Below are positions 45,909 through 55,911 of a DNA stretch of 64,000 bases, piece after piece. The stretch is from positions 558,001 through 622,000 of the forward strand of contig JNJD01000006.1 of assembly GCA_000702685.1 (NCBI GenBank). Reading direction: 5' to 3'. The stretch's first letter is position 1. Each line of letters begins with the position of its first letter. The notes beneath the pieces were generated by a model, which was not told the DNA's origin, ran no database searches, and saw nothing but the letters and a program-made list of their open reading frames with translations. Origin of the DNA: Lachnospiraceae bacterium AC2028. GTDB taxonomy: Bacteria; Bacillota; Clostridia; Lachnospirales; Lachnospiraceae. The position numbers and the translations under genes were made by a program.

Positions 45909-46550
45909 TTATAATCCCAAAGCTTTTTCGACCAGTTCAAGTGTCTGTTCCACCGTTCTGGAATCATCCCTGTATATCACATTAAAGCCTGAGCTTTCCA
46001 GCTCGTCATACGCTTCCTGTGAACAGATCAGTTCAAGTCCGCGTCTGTAATTTGCCATCGCTTTTTCCGGATCGGGCTCTTCGAGGAGAAGCCTGTATAA
46101 GAACTGCTTTTCGGGATCCGGACGGTCGAAGAATCTGTGTATCGATATCTGCGGATCGGATAAAAGTACAAGTGTATGATCTGCGGGTGCGATCTCTTTT
46201 AACTTATCTATACCGATGTTGGTATCGACAAAAACCTTTTTACCTTTATTACAGATCTCCGGAAGCATTCTCAGCTCGAGTATCTCGCACTCTTTCTTGG
46301 CACCGTCGATCCATGACTTGTATTCCTCGGGCGATCTTCTGATGAAATCGTGCCAGTCGACAAGATCCCTCGTATAGGTCAGACAGGGGAATTCTTTGGA
46401 ATCGAGTTCTCCCGGATAATCATCATGATAATTTTCCTCGCAGGCGATGCCGTCATGCTTCTTCGCGAGTTCCTTTACCATGGTCGATTTTCCGGCATAT
46501 GACGTACCTATGATGAAATATGCGTTTTCAAAATACGGTTTGCCGTTCAT
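45909..46550 (-). CDS. P-loop ATPase/kinase-like protein
   Basis: A 213-residue protein with a Walker A motif (IIGTSYAGKSTMVKEL) near residue 15, and the short size of nucleotide or small-molecule kinases. VFVDTNIGIDKL and VLLSDPQISIHRFFDRPDPEKQFL are probable substrate and lid regions. I cannot name the substrate. A REP-like element separates it from the ABC exporter gene upstream. Confidence 0.75.
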   Translation of the reverse strand: MNGKPYFENAYFIIGTSYAGKSTMVKELAKKHDGIACEENYHDDYPGELDSKEFPCLTYTRDLVDWHDFIRRSPEEYKSWIDGAKKECEILELRMLPEICNKGKKVFVDTNIGIDKLKEIAPADHTLVLLSDPQISIHRFFDRPDPEKQFLYRLLLEEPDPEKAMANYRRGLELICSQEAYDELESSGFNVIYRDDSRTVEQTLELVEKALGL

Positions 46551-46564
46551 AACACACTTCCTTT

Positions 46565-46608
46565 GTGAGTCGCTGTTTGAGTCAGTGGGGACTGTCCCCG
46601 TGACTCAC
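46565..46608. repeat. REP-like palindrome (family A) with a partial second arm
   Basis: A 31-base palindromic unit (46578-46608) with the GGGGACTGTCCCC core. Before it is a second copy of the foot GTGAGTC (46565-46571), likely the remnant of a paired unit. It lies between the ABC exporter and the P-loop gene. Confidence 0.8.
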
Positions 46609-46617
46609 TTTTTATGA

Positions 46618-48447
46618 TCAGACCGCAATGTAGGCTCCGGCCTGGACCTTCCACATACGGGCGTACTTTCCGCCGAGCGCCAGCAGTTCATCGTGGGTTC
46701 CCTGCTCGGCTATCCTTCCGTCTTCAAGCATGATGATCCTGTCTGCGGTTCTTGTGGTGGAAAGTCTGTGGGAGATGAACACCACAGTCTTGTCTCCCGT
46801 TGCGGTGAGCATTGCATGATTGAGCTGATACTCCGCTATCGGATCGAGAGCACTTGAAGGTTCGTCGAGGATCATAAGTCCGGCATCCTTGTAGAAGACT
46901 CTCGCAATGGCAAGCTTCTGTGCTTCGCCTCCTGACAGGTTCACGCCGTCTTTTTCGAATTCATTCGTAAGAGGTGTTTCAAGTCCCTTCTCGAATTTAT
47001 CAACTCTTCCGATCAGTCCGCTGTCGGTAAGTGACTGTCTTACCTTCGCTTCATCGGCATTCTCCGGCACATCCAGTATGACGTTCTCTTTTATCGATCC
47101 TCCGAATATCTTGAAATCCTGGAAGACAGTGCCGATGGTATCTCGGTATTTTTCAACATCGTACTTACGGATGTTGCGGCCGTCCGCAAGTATCTCTCCG
47201 CTCTTTACATCATAGAGTCTCATGAGAAGCTTTACCAGAGTGGTCTTGCCGGCTCCGTTGTATCCGACAAGGGCTATCTTCTCACCCGGCTTTATGTGCA
47301 GATCGATGTCCTTAAGCAGCATATCTTCGCTCTTGCCGTACGCAAAAGAAACGTCCTTAAGCTCTATCTCCTTGGGTGATTTATCGGGGATCACACCTTC
47401 TTCGGATACGATCGAAGGTTCATAGCTCATGAACTTGCGTATCTTATTTATGTAGAGACTTGTCTCACATGCGAAGGGATATGTCTCGGAGAATACTCTC
47501 ATTCCTTCCTTCAGTCCGCCGAAGGATGCATACAGTATGGCAACGCTTGAAAAAGAAAGCCTTCCCAGTACCGCTGCCTGATATACGAGATATGCGATGA
47601 AGATAACATCGCTGATCAGGGCATTTGAGATGTATTTTTTCATGAAGCCGAAGAACCACTTCTTAAAAGCATATTTCTTTTCGACCTTGTAAACCTCATC
47701 GTTGGCTTCATCAAATCTCTTTTCCAGAACATCGGAGATTCCGGGATTGAGCCTTATCTCCTTGGCGTAATCACTGAGGTAATAGATCCTCTTGATGTAA
47801 TCGCGTTTTCTTGAATGAGGCAGGCTTTCGATCTTTACTTTATAATTCTGCTTATTGTAAAGCTGCTCGAATGCAAATGATGCCACGAAGGAGATCGCAA
47901 CGAACAGTATCGAAAGCGGATCCTTGATCAAAAAGAAAACGCCTCTTGTGATGAATACCGTAAGTCCCGACAGTACACTTTTCACGAAATTGATGACCCT
48001 GTCGATCTGATTGTCAACTTCGGAGATCGCAAGCACCTGCTCATTGTAGAATTCGGGATCGTCATAGCAGGACAGATCCACGGACTTAGCTTTTTCGTAA
48101 AGCATCATCTTGATCTTTTTGCGGATCTTGGGACTTTCCCTGGGTGTGATGTAATCACCGGCAATGACCGTGTAGATCATGCCGAGCGTGATGAGTGCCG
48201 CAACCAGAAGTACTATCGCACCGACTTTTCTGAAGGGATATCCGAACTCCGCAGCTTCGATGACATATCCGATAAGAAGCGTATGCTCACAGAAAATGGA
48301 TATCTGGCCTCTTATGGAATCAAGCGACTGGTGAAGAACGAATGCGGGTGATGACTTGAACATTAGTCCGAGGAAGTAGAAATTATTGGAGAATACCTGC
48401 TTTACGGACTGCCTGGTTTTTTCTTTTTCTGCAGACTTTCCGCTCAC
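46618..48447 (-). CDS. ABC exporter half, ATP-binding/permease (second subunit)
   Basis: A 609-residue type IV ABC half-transporter. Six helices (about 30-330) are followed by the ATPase: GYNGAGKTTLVKLL (Walker A), VNLSGGEAQKLAIARVF (signature), MILDEPSSALDP (Walker B) and FISHRLST (H loop). The start is GTG, overlapping the stop of the first subunit as GTGA. It pairs with the gene at 48444-50288, probably as a heterodimer. The cargo (peptide, lipid or drug) is unknown. Confidence 0.9.
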   Translation of the reverse strand: MSGKSAEKEKTRQSVKQVFSNNFYFLGLMFKSSPAFVLHQSLDSIRGQISIFCEHTLLIGYVIEAAEFGYPFRKVGAIVLLVAALITLGMIYTVIAGDYITPRESPKIRKKIKMMLYEKAKSVDLSCYDDPEFYNEQVLAISEVDNQIDRVINFVKSVLSGLTVFITRGVFFLIKDPLSILFVAISFVASFAFEQLYNKQNYKVKIESLPHSRKRDYIKRIYYLSDYAKEIRLNPGISDVLEKRFDEANDEVYKVEKKYAFKKWFFGFMKKYISNALISDVIFIAYLVYQAAVLGRLSFSSVAILYASFGGLKEGMRVFSETYPFACETSLYINKIRKFMSYEPSIVSEEGVIPDKSPKEIELKDVSFAYGKSEDMLLKDIDLHIKPGEKIALVGYNGAGKTTLVKLLMRLYDVKSGEILADGRNIRKYDVEKYRDTIGTVFQDFKIFGGSIKENVILDVPENADEAKVRQSLTDSGLIGRVDKFEKGLETPLTNEFEKDGVNLSGGEAQKLAIARVFYKDAGLMILDEPSSALDPIAEYQLNHAMLTATGDKTVVFISHRLSTTRTADRIIMLEDGRIAEQGTHDELLALGGKYARMWKVQAGAYIAV

Positions 48448-50288
48448 AGTATCACCTCCTCTTCATTCTCAAGTGCAAGATAATTCATTGCCTGCTTCTT
48501 ATACATCTGTGCATATTTTCCGTTCGCCGCGATCAGTGCCGGATGGGTTCCCTCTTCTATCAGCGTGCCCTTTTCCAGCATGAACACCTTATCGCAATCT
48601 TTGACGGATGAAAGCCTGTGGGATATGAAGAGCATTGTGTGATCCCTGGCTTCCCTGAGGATGCTCTTAAACAGATCGTACTCGGCTATGGGGTCCAGTG
48701 CGCTTGAAGGTTCATCGAAGATCTTCATGGGAGTCTCCCTGACAAAGGTTCTTGCAACCGCAACCTTCTGGGTCTCACCGCCGGAAAGCACCGCTCCGTT
48801 TTCATCGAACTCCTTGGTCATCACGGTATCAAGGCCATCCGGAAGAGCTAAGATCCTGTCATACACACCGGCCATCTTTAGCGCCTTCACAACCTTGGCT
48901 TCCTCGTCATCATAATGCCTTCCCATGAGAACATTTTCCCTGACGCTCATTCCGAACACCTGGAAATCCTGGAAGGTTGTGGCAAAAATATCGCGGTACG
49001 CCTTCAGGTTGTACTCTTTGATATTCTTCCCGTTATACAGGATCTCTCCTTCATCGGGATCGTAGAGCCTGAGCAGCAGCTTTATAATGGTTGTCTTACC
49101 CGCACCGTTATGTCCGACCAGTGCGGCAGTCTCGCCTTTCTTTATGGTAAAGGAAAGATTGTCTATGGTTTTCTTTTTACCGTAGGAAAAAGAAACATTT
49201 CTGAATTCCAGACTCTCGAAATCACTTGAAGGGATCTCGCCGTCAAGGTCCTCGGGGATCTTCTCTTCATAATCGAGAAAACTTCTCAGGTTATTGATGA
49301 ACATTCCGTTCTTGAGGATCTCCATGATGTTCTCGAACACTCTTATGAGGATCCAAGTCATGGCAACCATAAGGCTGGTCATGATGGTCAGCTGTGCAAG
49401 GCTGATGGTTCCTGATACTCTGTTTCTGTAGATCGCATAGAACATAACGCCTTCGAAAATGACGGTGAACGTAAATGTGATCCTAAGGAAACTGAGGCTG
49501 CAGTTGGCAAAGGCATACTTGACCGATACCTTTACATTTCTGTCGGTAGCTTCGGAATACTGCTTTCTCATAAGCTCGAAGACCTGTGAAAGCCTGATCT
49601 CCTTGGCTCCGTCGGGAAGATACATCATCCTGCTGACATAGTTGAGGACCTTGTCGTTCGGAACCCAGCCCTGATATCTTTTGTACTCATATTTATTCTT
49701 GAGATTTCCGAAGATGAAATTTCCTATGAGAGGAGAGATTATGAAAAGTATCGCATAATGATCTATCTCAAACATCAGGTAAAAGACAACGACTGCGGCC
49801 ACCGCACCGACAAGAGCACCGAACACCCCGCGGAGAACCGCAGTGATCTTGGCCTCCGCTCCATCCATTGCCATTGTGTATTTATTGTAAAAGTCCGAAT
49901 CCTCATAGCATCTGAGCTCAACATTCTTAGCCTTGGCATAAAGCTTCTTATAGATGCCTCCGAAGAGTCTGTTCGTCTCAAGAGGAAACACAACGTTCTC
50001 TATATATCCGGTATATATCCTGAGGACGCCGAACACTATTCCGCTTATGAGAATGAATTTGAAGATATGATCGAATCCAAGATTCTGATCCAGGCCGTTT
50101 ACAATGACGCGCATGAAGACGCCGTCGAAGAAAACCCACTCTCCGTGACCTATAAGCCACAGAAAAAATGAGTGGATGACAATTGCGGGTGAGATGCTTG
50201 CCGCAAGCTTCAATGCATATGCCGCATTCTTAACTGTCACCGCAAAGGACAACTTTTCTTTGTCTTTTTTCTTCTCCTGATCGGACAT
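48444..50288 (-). CDS. ABC exporter half, ATP-binding/permease (first subunit)
   Basis: A 614-residue type IV half-transporter with membrane helices over about residues 20-320. The ATPase carries GHNGAGKTTIIKLLLRLYD (Walker A), VLSGGETQKVAVARTF (signature), MKIFDEPSSALDP (Walker B) and LFISHRLSS. GAGGAG precedes the ATG. It is the promoter-proximal gene of the pair. Confidence 0.9.
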   Translation of the reverse strand: MSDQEKKKDKEKLSFAVTVKNAAYALKLAASISPAIVIHSFFLWLIGHGEWVFFDGVFMRVIVNGLDQNLGFDHIFKFILISGIVFGVLRIYTGYIENVVFPLETNRLFGGIYKKLYAKAKNVELRCYEDSDFYNKYTMAMDGAEAKITAVLRGVFGALVGAVAAVVVFYLMFEIDHYAILFIISPLIGNFIFGNLKNKYEYKRYQGWVPNDKVLNYVSRMMYLPDGAKEIRLSQVFELMRKQYSEATDRNVKVSVKYAFANCSLSFLRITFTFTVIFEGVMFYAIYRNRVSGTISLAQLTIMTSLMVAMTWILIRVFENIMEILKNGMFINNLRSFLDYEEKIPEDLDGEIPSSDFESLEFRNVSFSYGKKKTIDNLSFTIKKGETAALVGHNGAGKTTIIKLLLRLYDPDEGEILYNGKNIKEYNLKAYRDIFATTFQDFQVFGMSVRENVLMGRHYDDEEAKVVKALKMAGVYDRILALPDGLDTVMTKEFDENGAVLSGGETQKVAVARTFVRETPMKIFDEPSSALDPIAEYDLFKSILREARDHTMLFISHRLSSVKDCDKVFMLEKGTLIEEGTHPALIAANGKYAQMYKKQAMNYLALENEEEVIL

Positions 50289-50321
50289 AAAAACTCCTCA
50301 CTTTTAAACCGAATTTTGTTA

Positions 50322-50350
50322 AGTATAATGGCTTCAAAGAGGGGAGTCAA
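50322..50350 (-). promoter_or_regulatory. Promoter of the ABC exporter operon
   Basis: Minus-strand TTGACT (50345-50350), a 17-base gap, and TATACT (50322-50327), about 40 bases before the start. Confidence 0.85.
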
Positions 50351-50395
50351 TAAACTACAGGTTTAGAATTTCTACCGCTTCGCAGTTATAGATAA

Positions 50396-50427
50396 ATGAG
50401 TCACGGGGACAGTCCCCACTGACTCAT
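50396..50427. repeat. REP-like palindrome (family A), upstream flank of the transposase
   Basis: A 32-base palindrome with GGGGACAGTCCCC at the centre and ATGAGTCA/TGACTCAT at the feet. The two arms differ (CACGGGGAC and CAGTGGGGAC). It lies 193 bases before the transposase start, in the 332-base gap to the ABC exporter. Confidence 0.88.
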
Positions 50428-50620
50428 TTATAAAAATGCACAAAATCTGAAAAGCCTATATTTTTCCGGATCATACAGCCACATATACCCCAAAATGACG
50501 AAAGTGTCATGAAAATCTTGTGAGATATTACACTTGATATCTCGTTTAATCATATATAAAAATCTATTCTACCTAACCGAATTAACAATTAATCATAACG
50601 AAAAGAAAAGAGGTGATCGA
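50428..50620 (+). other. AT-rich transposase leader with an inverted repeat
   Basis: No gene lies here. The stretch is clearly more AT-rich than the neighbours. It holds an inverted repeat GAGATAT-8-ATATCTC (50522-50543) overlapping a possible -35 box (TTGATA), and a small TGAC/GTCA hairpin near 50497. Either could be an operator or a transposase recognition site. Confidence 0.4.
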
Positions 50621-51358
50621 TTGCCAAGAAGAGCAAGAGAACCAAGTGTCACCGGATATATGCATATCATTGTAAAAGGAAACGGAGGTCAGATACTGTT
50701 TGAAGAGCCTCAGGATTTCAGATTTTTTCTGACTAAAATGAAATATAGCTGCTATGATACCGGCGTTAAATTGTGTGCCTACTGTCTGATGGACAATCAT
50801 GTTCATCTCCTTACATATTCCGATATTAATAATCTGTCCCTTTTTATGAAAAAACTCTGTGTTTCATATTCCGAATACTTTAATAAAAAACATAAACGAA
50901 CGGGACATCTCTTTCAGGATAGATTTAAAAGTGAACCCATAAACAACGAAGAGTATCTTCTCACCGCATTTCGATACATCCTTTTAAATCCTCAAAAGGC
51001 CGGAATCTGTAAAGCATCGGAGTATAAATGGAGCAGTTATATGCTATACGATTTTCCACCTAATTTCATGGAACTGGATCTGTTATACAATCTGATCGGA
51101 AAAAAGAAAGAATACGAAGAATATATTTTCTCAGATAACAATGACGAATGCATGGAATTCTCATCTGAAAAACACACCGATGACTGGGCCATTACAGAAA
51201 TCAGAAAATGGCTGGGCATAAACAGCGGAACGGAGATTCAAAAATTCGAAAAGAAAAAGCGTAACAGTGCTATACATACACTAAAGGTTCATGGTCTGAG
51301 CATAAGACAGATAGAGCGTCTTACCGGAATCAACAGAAACGTGATCCAAAGAGCATAA
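50621..51358 (+). CDS. REP-associated tyrosine transposase (Y1/HUH, RAYT-like)
   Basis: A 245-residue HUH transposase of the Y1_Tnp group. The start PRRARE is the usual beginning of the group. The metal motif is H60-V61-H62 (DNHVHLLTY), GHLFQDRFKSEPI follows, and the likely catalytic Tyr is in FRYILLNP (119). A C-terminal helix-turn-helix (LKVHGLSIRQIERLTGI) is added. The start is TTG, with AGAGGTGA 4 bases before it. It is flanked on both sides by family A palindromes, like RAYT/REP units. It is AT-richer than its neighbours and probably acquired. Confidence 0.9.
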   Translation: MPRRAREPSVTGYMHIIVKGNGGQILFEEPQDFRFFLTKMKYSCYDTGVKLCAYCLMDNHVHLLTYSDINNLSLFMKKLCVSYSEYFNKKHKRTGHLFQDRFKSEPINNEEYLLTAFRYILLNPQKAGICKASEYKWSSYMLYDFPPNFMELDLLYNLIGKKKEYEEYIFSDNNDECMEFSSEKHTDDWAITEIRKWLGINSGTEIQKFEKKKRNSAIHTLKVHGLSIRQIERLTGINRNVIQRA

Positions 51359-51361
51359 AAA

Positions 51362-51392
51362 ATGAGTCACGGGGACTGTCCCCGTGACTCAT
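51362..51392. repeat. REP-like perfect palindrome (family A), also the groL terminator
   Basis: A 31-base perfect palindrome (15 + 1 + 15) with the GGGGACTGTCCCC core, 3 bases after the transposase stop. On the minus strand it is followed by TTTTTTATG and lies 24 bases past the groL stop, so it has all the parts of an intrinsic terminator for groL. Confidence 0.88.
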
Positions 51393-51415
51393 ATACTGTG
51401 GCAGTGATCTGTGAA

Positions 51416-53346
<1,931 letters not shown>

Positions 53347-53396
53347 ATTATTGCCTCCTTTTTTCGCATACAAATGCGTTTTTGGTTTTTTTCTTG

Positions 53397-53423
53397 TTAG
53401 CACTCTTTTGATTTGAGTGCTAA
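53397..53423. promoter_or_regulatory. CIRCE operator (HrcA site) of groS-groL
   Basis: A perfect CIRCE: TTAGCACTC (53397-53405), a 9-base spacer, and GAGTGCTAA (53415-53423). It places groESL under the HrcA repressor. Confidence 0.97.
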
Positions 53424-53435
53424 TCGACATTACAT

Positions 53436-53464
53436 ATATTAGTCTTTAGCCTGGGGAAATGCAA
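53436..53464 (-). promoter_or_regulatory. groS-groL promoter
   Basis: Minus-strand TTGCAT (53459-53464), a 17-base gap, TAATAT (53436-53441), placed just before the CIRCE element, as is usual for HrcA control. Confidence 0.85.
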
Positions 53465-53506
53465 GAAAAAAATGCGATTTTTTCTAATTTTTTTATTAAG
53501 AAAAGA

Positions 53507-55015
53507 TCAGTTTCCGTAGAATTCATCACGGCTCACGGCCCTTATGCCGGGTACGCCGAAATAATCCGCCATTATGCGGTTTTCCTCCTGGGACTGATCG
53601 TCCGTAATATCCCTGTTTATAAGGAACCAGGGTTTATATCCGTATTCGGGCACGGTGACAACGGATTCGTGGTCGGACTCTTCTATCATCCTCACCCTCT
53701 CGAGAAACTCCTCATGGAAAGCATATGCCTCACCCGTATGTACATAATAATATGCGCCGAACGAAGAAACGGCCCCTATCTTATCAAGAGTGAAATGAAA
53801 AGCGGTAAGCATCAGCACGGCCATCAGGGCATAATAAAGCGCAAAATGCCTTACCCCGCCCTTATACAGCCTGCGGAGCAGACCCATCAGCTTTTCGTTA
53901 TGTGCGATATATCCGAGCCAATACACTTCATTGGCAAAAAGAAGGAGCTGGAAGGTAAAGCAGACCGCTATCCATGTTCTTGAAAGCCCCGCATTTCCCA
54001 TGGAATAAAAGCTCGAGGTATATCCCGTACAGTAAAAACAGTACGAAAGGACGGTAAACAGTCCGGGGAGCCTGAATCTGTGCTCCGTCTTTTTCACCAT
54101 CATCCATATTACCGGTGCGGCCGTCAAAAGAAGTATGACTACAAACCACCCGCTGAATTTCCATGCATTGAAAACACCCGCCTTAAGCGACTCGAGCACG
54201 GATCTGACCGCACCGAAGCCCTGATACGAAGCCTGACGGTGTGCGTTGCCCGGCGCCGTAAGATTAAGCCTAAGGCCGACGATATAAACAAAAAACGCGG
54301 GAAGATAATACAGAATCTTTTTGGGAGAAGTGATAAGAACTATCACGATAAAACCGGAAAGGATAAGTATTCCCTGAATGCAGGTGACAAAATTGGCACC
54401 CGCACATACGAAGCTGAGCGCTGTGATGACTGCCCCGAGAAGTATTCTGACCGGAAGCTTTTTCGCATCGGCGCAGATCACCAGAAGCGCAGTCATTACG
54501 AACATGATGCTGTGCATGAACACATAATGCACTCCGCTGTTATACCAGTAGAACCCCTGCTGTGCGGTATAGATGCACTCTGTCAGCGTAAGCGTGACTA
54601 TCACGGAAAAAGAGATCCTGTCGGCCGGTTCACCCTTAAGGTAATGCCCCGTAAGTACCATGGACAGGAAAAAGACGGAAACGACCAGTGACGTGATGAG
54701 CAGTGCGGGACCGATAAAATAATACTGAAACCCTAAAGCTCCCGGCATCTGCGCCATCATGAAGATGGATGAATATGTACCCTGCCAGCTGTAATGAAAG
54801 CCCAGTGCGGTCTGATAACCCGCTTCGATGATCGTGCGGAGTCCGTATCCGTATCTCTGCGCCTTCCACAGATTCAGGCCGTAGCTGAAATCGTCATACC
54901 TCGGTATCGCATACAGAGTCAGTCTGTACAGCGGAACAAGAGCTGCGGCAATCGCGCACAGCATCAGAGCGGCAAGTATTATCCTTGAAAAAGAGATCCT
55001 GAATATCTTATTCAT
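53507..55015 (-). CDS. Polytopic membrane protein, GT-C/DUF6056-like
   Basis: A 502-residue protein with about ten helices and an early DDFSYG motif (near 41-46) after the first helix, as in GT-C glycosyltransferase-like proteins. The last 90 residues lie outside the membrane (GYKPWFLINRDIT). It probably moves a lipid-linked sugar, but neither substrate nor family is certain. It is on the same strand as the neighbouring DUF1905/C39-like gene but has a terminator between. Confidence 0.65.
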   Translation of the reverse strand: MNKIFRISFSRIILAALMLCAIAAALVPLYRLTLYAIPRYDDFSYGLNLWKAQRYGYGLRTIIEAGYQTALGFHYSWQGTYSSIFMMAQMPGALGFQYYFIGPALLITSLVVSVFFLSMVLTGHYLKGEPADRISFSVIVTLTLTECIYTAQQGFYWYNSGVHYVFMHSIMFVMTALLVICADAKKLPVRILLGAVITALSFVCAGANFVTCIQGILILSGFIVIVLITSPKKILYYLPAFFVYIVGLRLNLTAPGNAHRQASYQGFGAVRSVLESLKAGVFNAWKFSGWFVVILLLTAAPVIWMMVKKTEHRFRLPGLFTVLSYCFYCTGYTSSFYSMGNAGLSRTWIAVCFTFQLLLFANEVYWLGYIAHNEKLMGLLRRLYKGGVRHFALYYALMAVLMLTAFHFTLDKIGAVSSFGAYYYVHTGEAYAFHEEFLERVRMIEESDHESVVTVPEYGYKPWFLINRDITDDQSQEENRIMADYFGVPGIRAVSRDEFYGN

Positions 55016-55032
55016 CTTTTACGCATAAAAAT

Positions 55033-55063
55033 GCTCCGGCCTCCTGCAGACGGATACCGGAGC
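55033..55063 (-). terminator. Terminator of the DUF1905/C39-like gene
   Basis: Arms GCTCCGG (55033-55039) and CCGGAGC (55057-55063) around a loop; on the minus strand ATTTTTATG follows. Confidence 0.75.
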
Positions 55064-55072
55064 GATCTGTCA

Positions 55073-55744
55073 TCATATCTTGATCTCGAGATATCCAACA
55101 AGCTTGGTCATGTCATATTCTTCCATGATCCCGAGATTGGGATCATAGTATTTTCCGTTGAAATAAAGGAGGTAATGGCTGAACCTTCCCATCTTCTCCA
55201 TAAGGATCGCACAATCGGGAAGTACGACCTTCTCTCCCTCTGCGGGATAGACTATGACATTGCTGTGATCGATACCGTAATAATTGAGTGCGGAGATAAG
55301 CCTTCCCATTGTACCCTGCCACTCACGGCAATCCATGACCGTAACCACATCCGCAATGGTGACTCCTGCGAGCATTGCGATACATGCCTGTCCGCAGAGT
55401 CCGTCACCGGGCTGGATGATGAGATCGATAGAATCAATCTTTCTGATGGGATTATCCACGCTGTAAGGCGAATTCTGGTCCATCCTTATCAGGGTATCGG
55501 TGATATGGAGCAGGAATTTATGATTGACGTTCATATCCATATCAAGCTCCGTTCCCGAAGGTATCAGAAGCTTATAAAGTCCCTTTTCGAGCGGAACAAG
55601 ATCGCAGTTGATAAACTGGTTATCGATAATAAGCTCGGCGTTTATCTCGTCACGGTGCTTGCAGACCTCCCAGATGTTGAAAGGTATGTTGATCTTGACC
55701 TCACCGTTTTCTTTTTCAATTTTGGAAGTAAAAAAATATTTCAT
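55073..55744 (-). CDS. DUF1905 domain joined to a C39-like cysteine peptidase domain
   Basis: A 223-residue protein with an unusual architecture. Residues 1-85 resemble DUF1905 (VKINIPFNIWEVCKHRDEINAELIIDNQFINCDLVP). Residues 105-210 look like a papain-like C39 peptidase: oxyanion Q111, catalytic C117 in GLCGQACIAML, H190 in FSHYLLY, D201 in KYYDP. There is no signal peptide. The ATG at 55744 has a GGGGAAAGGG site and a TTGACA-18-TATACT promoter. The natural substrate is unknown. Confidence 0.7.
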   Translation of the reverse strand: MKYFFTSKIEKENGEVKINIPFNIWEVCKHRDEINAELIIDNQFINCDLVPLEKGLYKLLIPSGTELDMDMNVNHKFLLHITDTLIRMDQNSPYSVDNPIRKIDSIDLIIQPGDGLCGQACIAMLAGVTIADVVTVMDCREWQGTMGRLISALNYYGIDHSNVIVYPAEGEKVVLPDCAILMEKMGRFSHYLLYFNGKYYDPNLGIMEEYDMTKLVGYLEIKI

Positions 55745-55782
55745 TGTACCCTTTCCCCTTTTTCGCAACCCAGAACGAAAAA

Positions 55783-55812
55783 AGTATATAAAATCGGCAA
55801 TATATTTGTCAA
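55783..55812 (-). promoter_or_regulatory. Promoter of the DUF1905/C39-like gene
   Basis: Minus-strand TTGACA (55807-55812), 18-base gap, TATACT (55783-55788), ending 12 bases short of a palindromic repeat. Confidence 0.75.
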
Positions 55813-55824
55813 CGAAGGTGGTGG

Positions 55825-55885
55825 GTGAACAGGGGGACGGTTCCATCGTTCACTAAGTGAACAGAGGAACCGTCCCCCTGTTCAC
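55825..55885. repeat. Second-family palindromic repeat (family B)
   Basis: A 61-base inverted repeat with 20-bp perfect outer arms (GTGAACAGGGGGACGGTTCC at 55825-55844, its complement at 55866-55885) and an inner GTTCACTAAGTGAAC. The core GGGGACGGT recalls family A, but the feet (GTGAAC) differ. It lies between the IMPACT-family gene and the DUF1905 promoter. Confidence 0.85.
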
Positions 55886-55911
55886 CGGAGCACTCCGCCT
55901 GCCGTCTCTGC

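Noticed and set aside
50621-51358. A complete IS200/IS605 insertion sequence
   Set aside because: No TnpB gene and no typical left and right subterminal hairpins with a target tetranucleotide are seen; the added HTH and the repeated palindromes fit a RAYT better.
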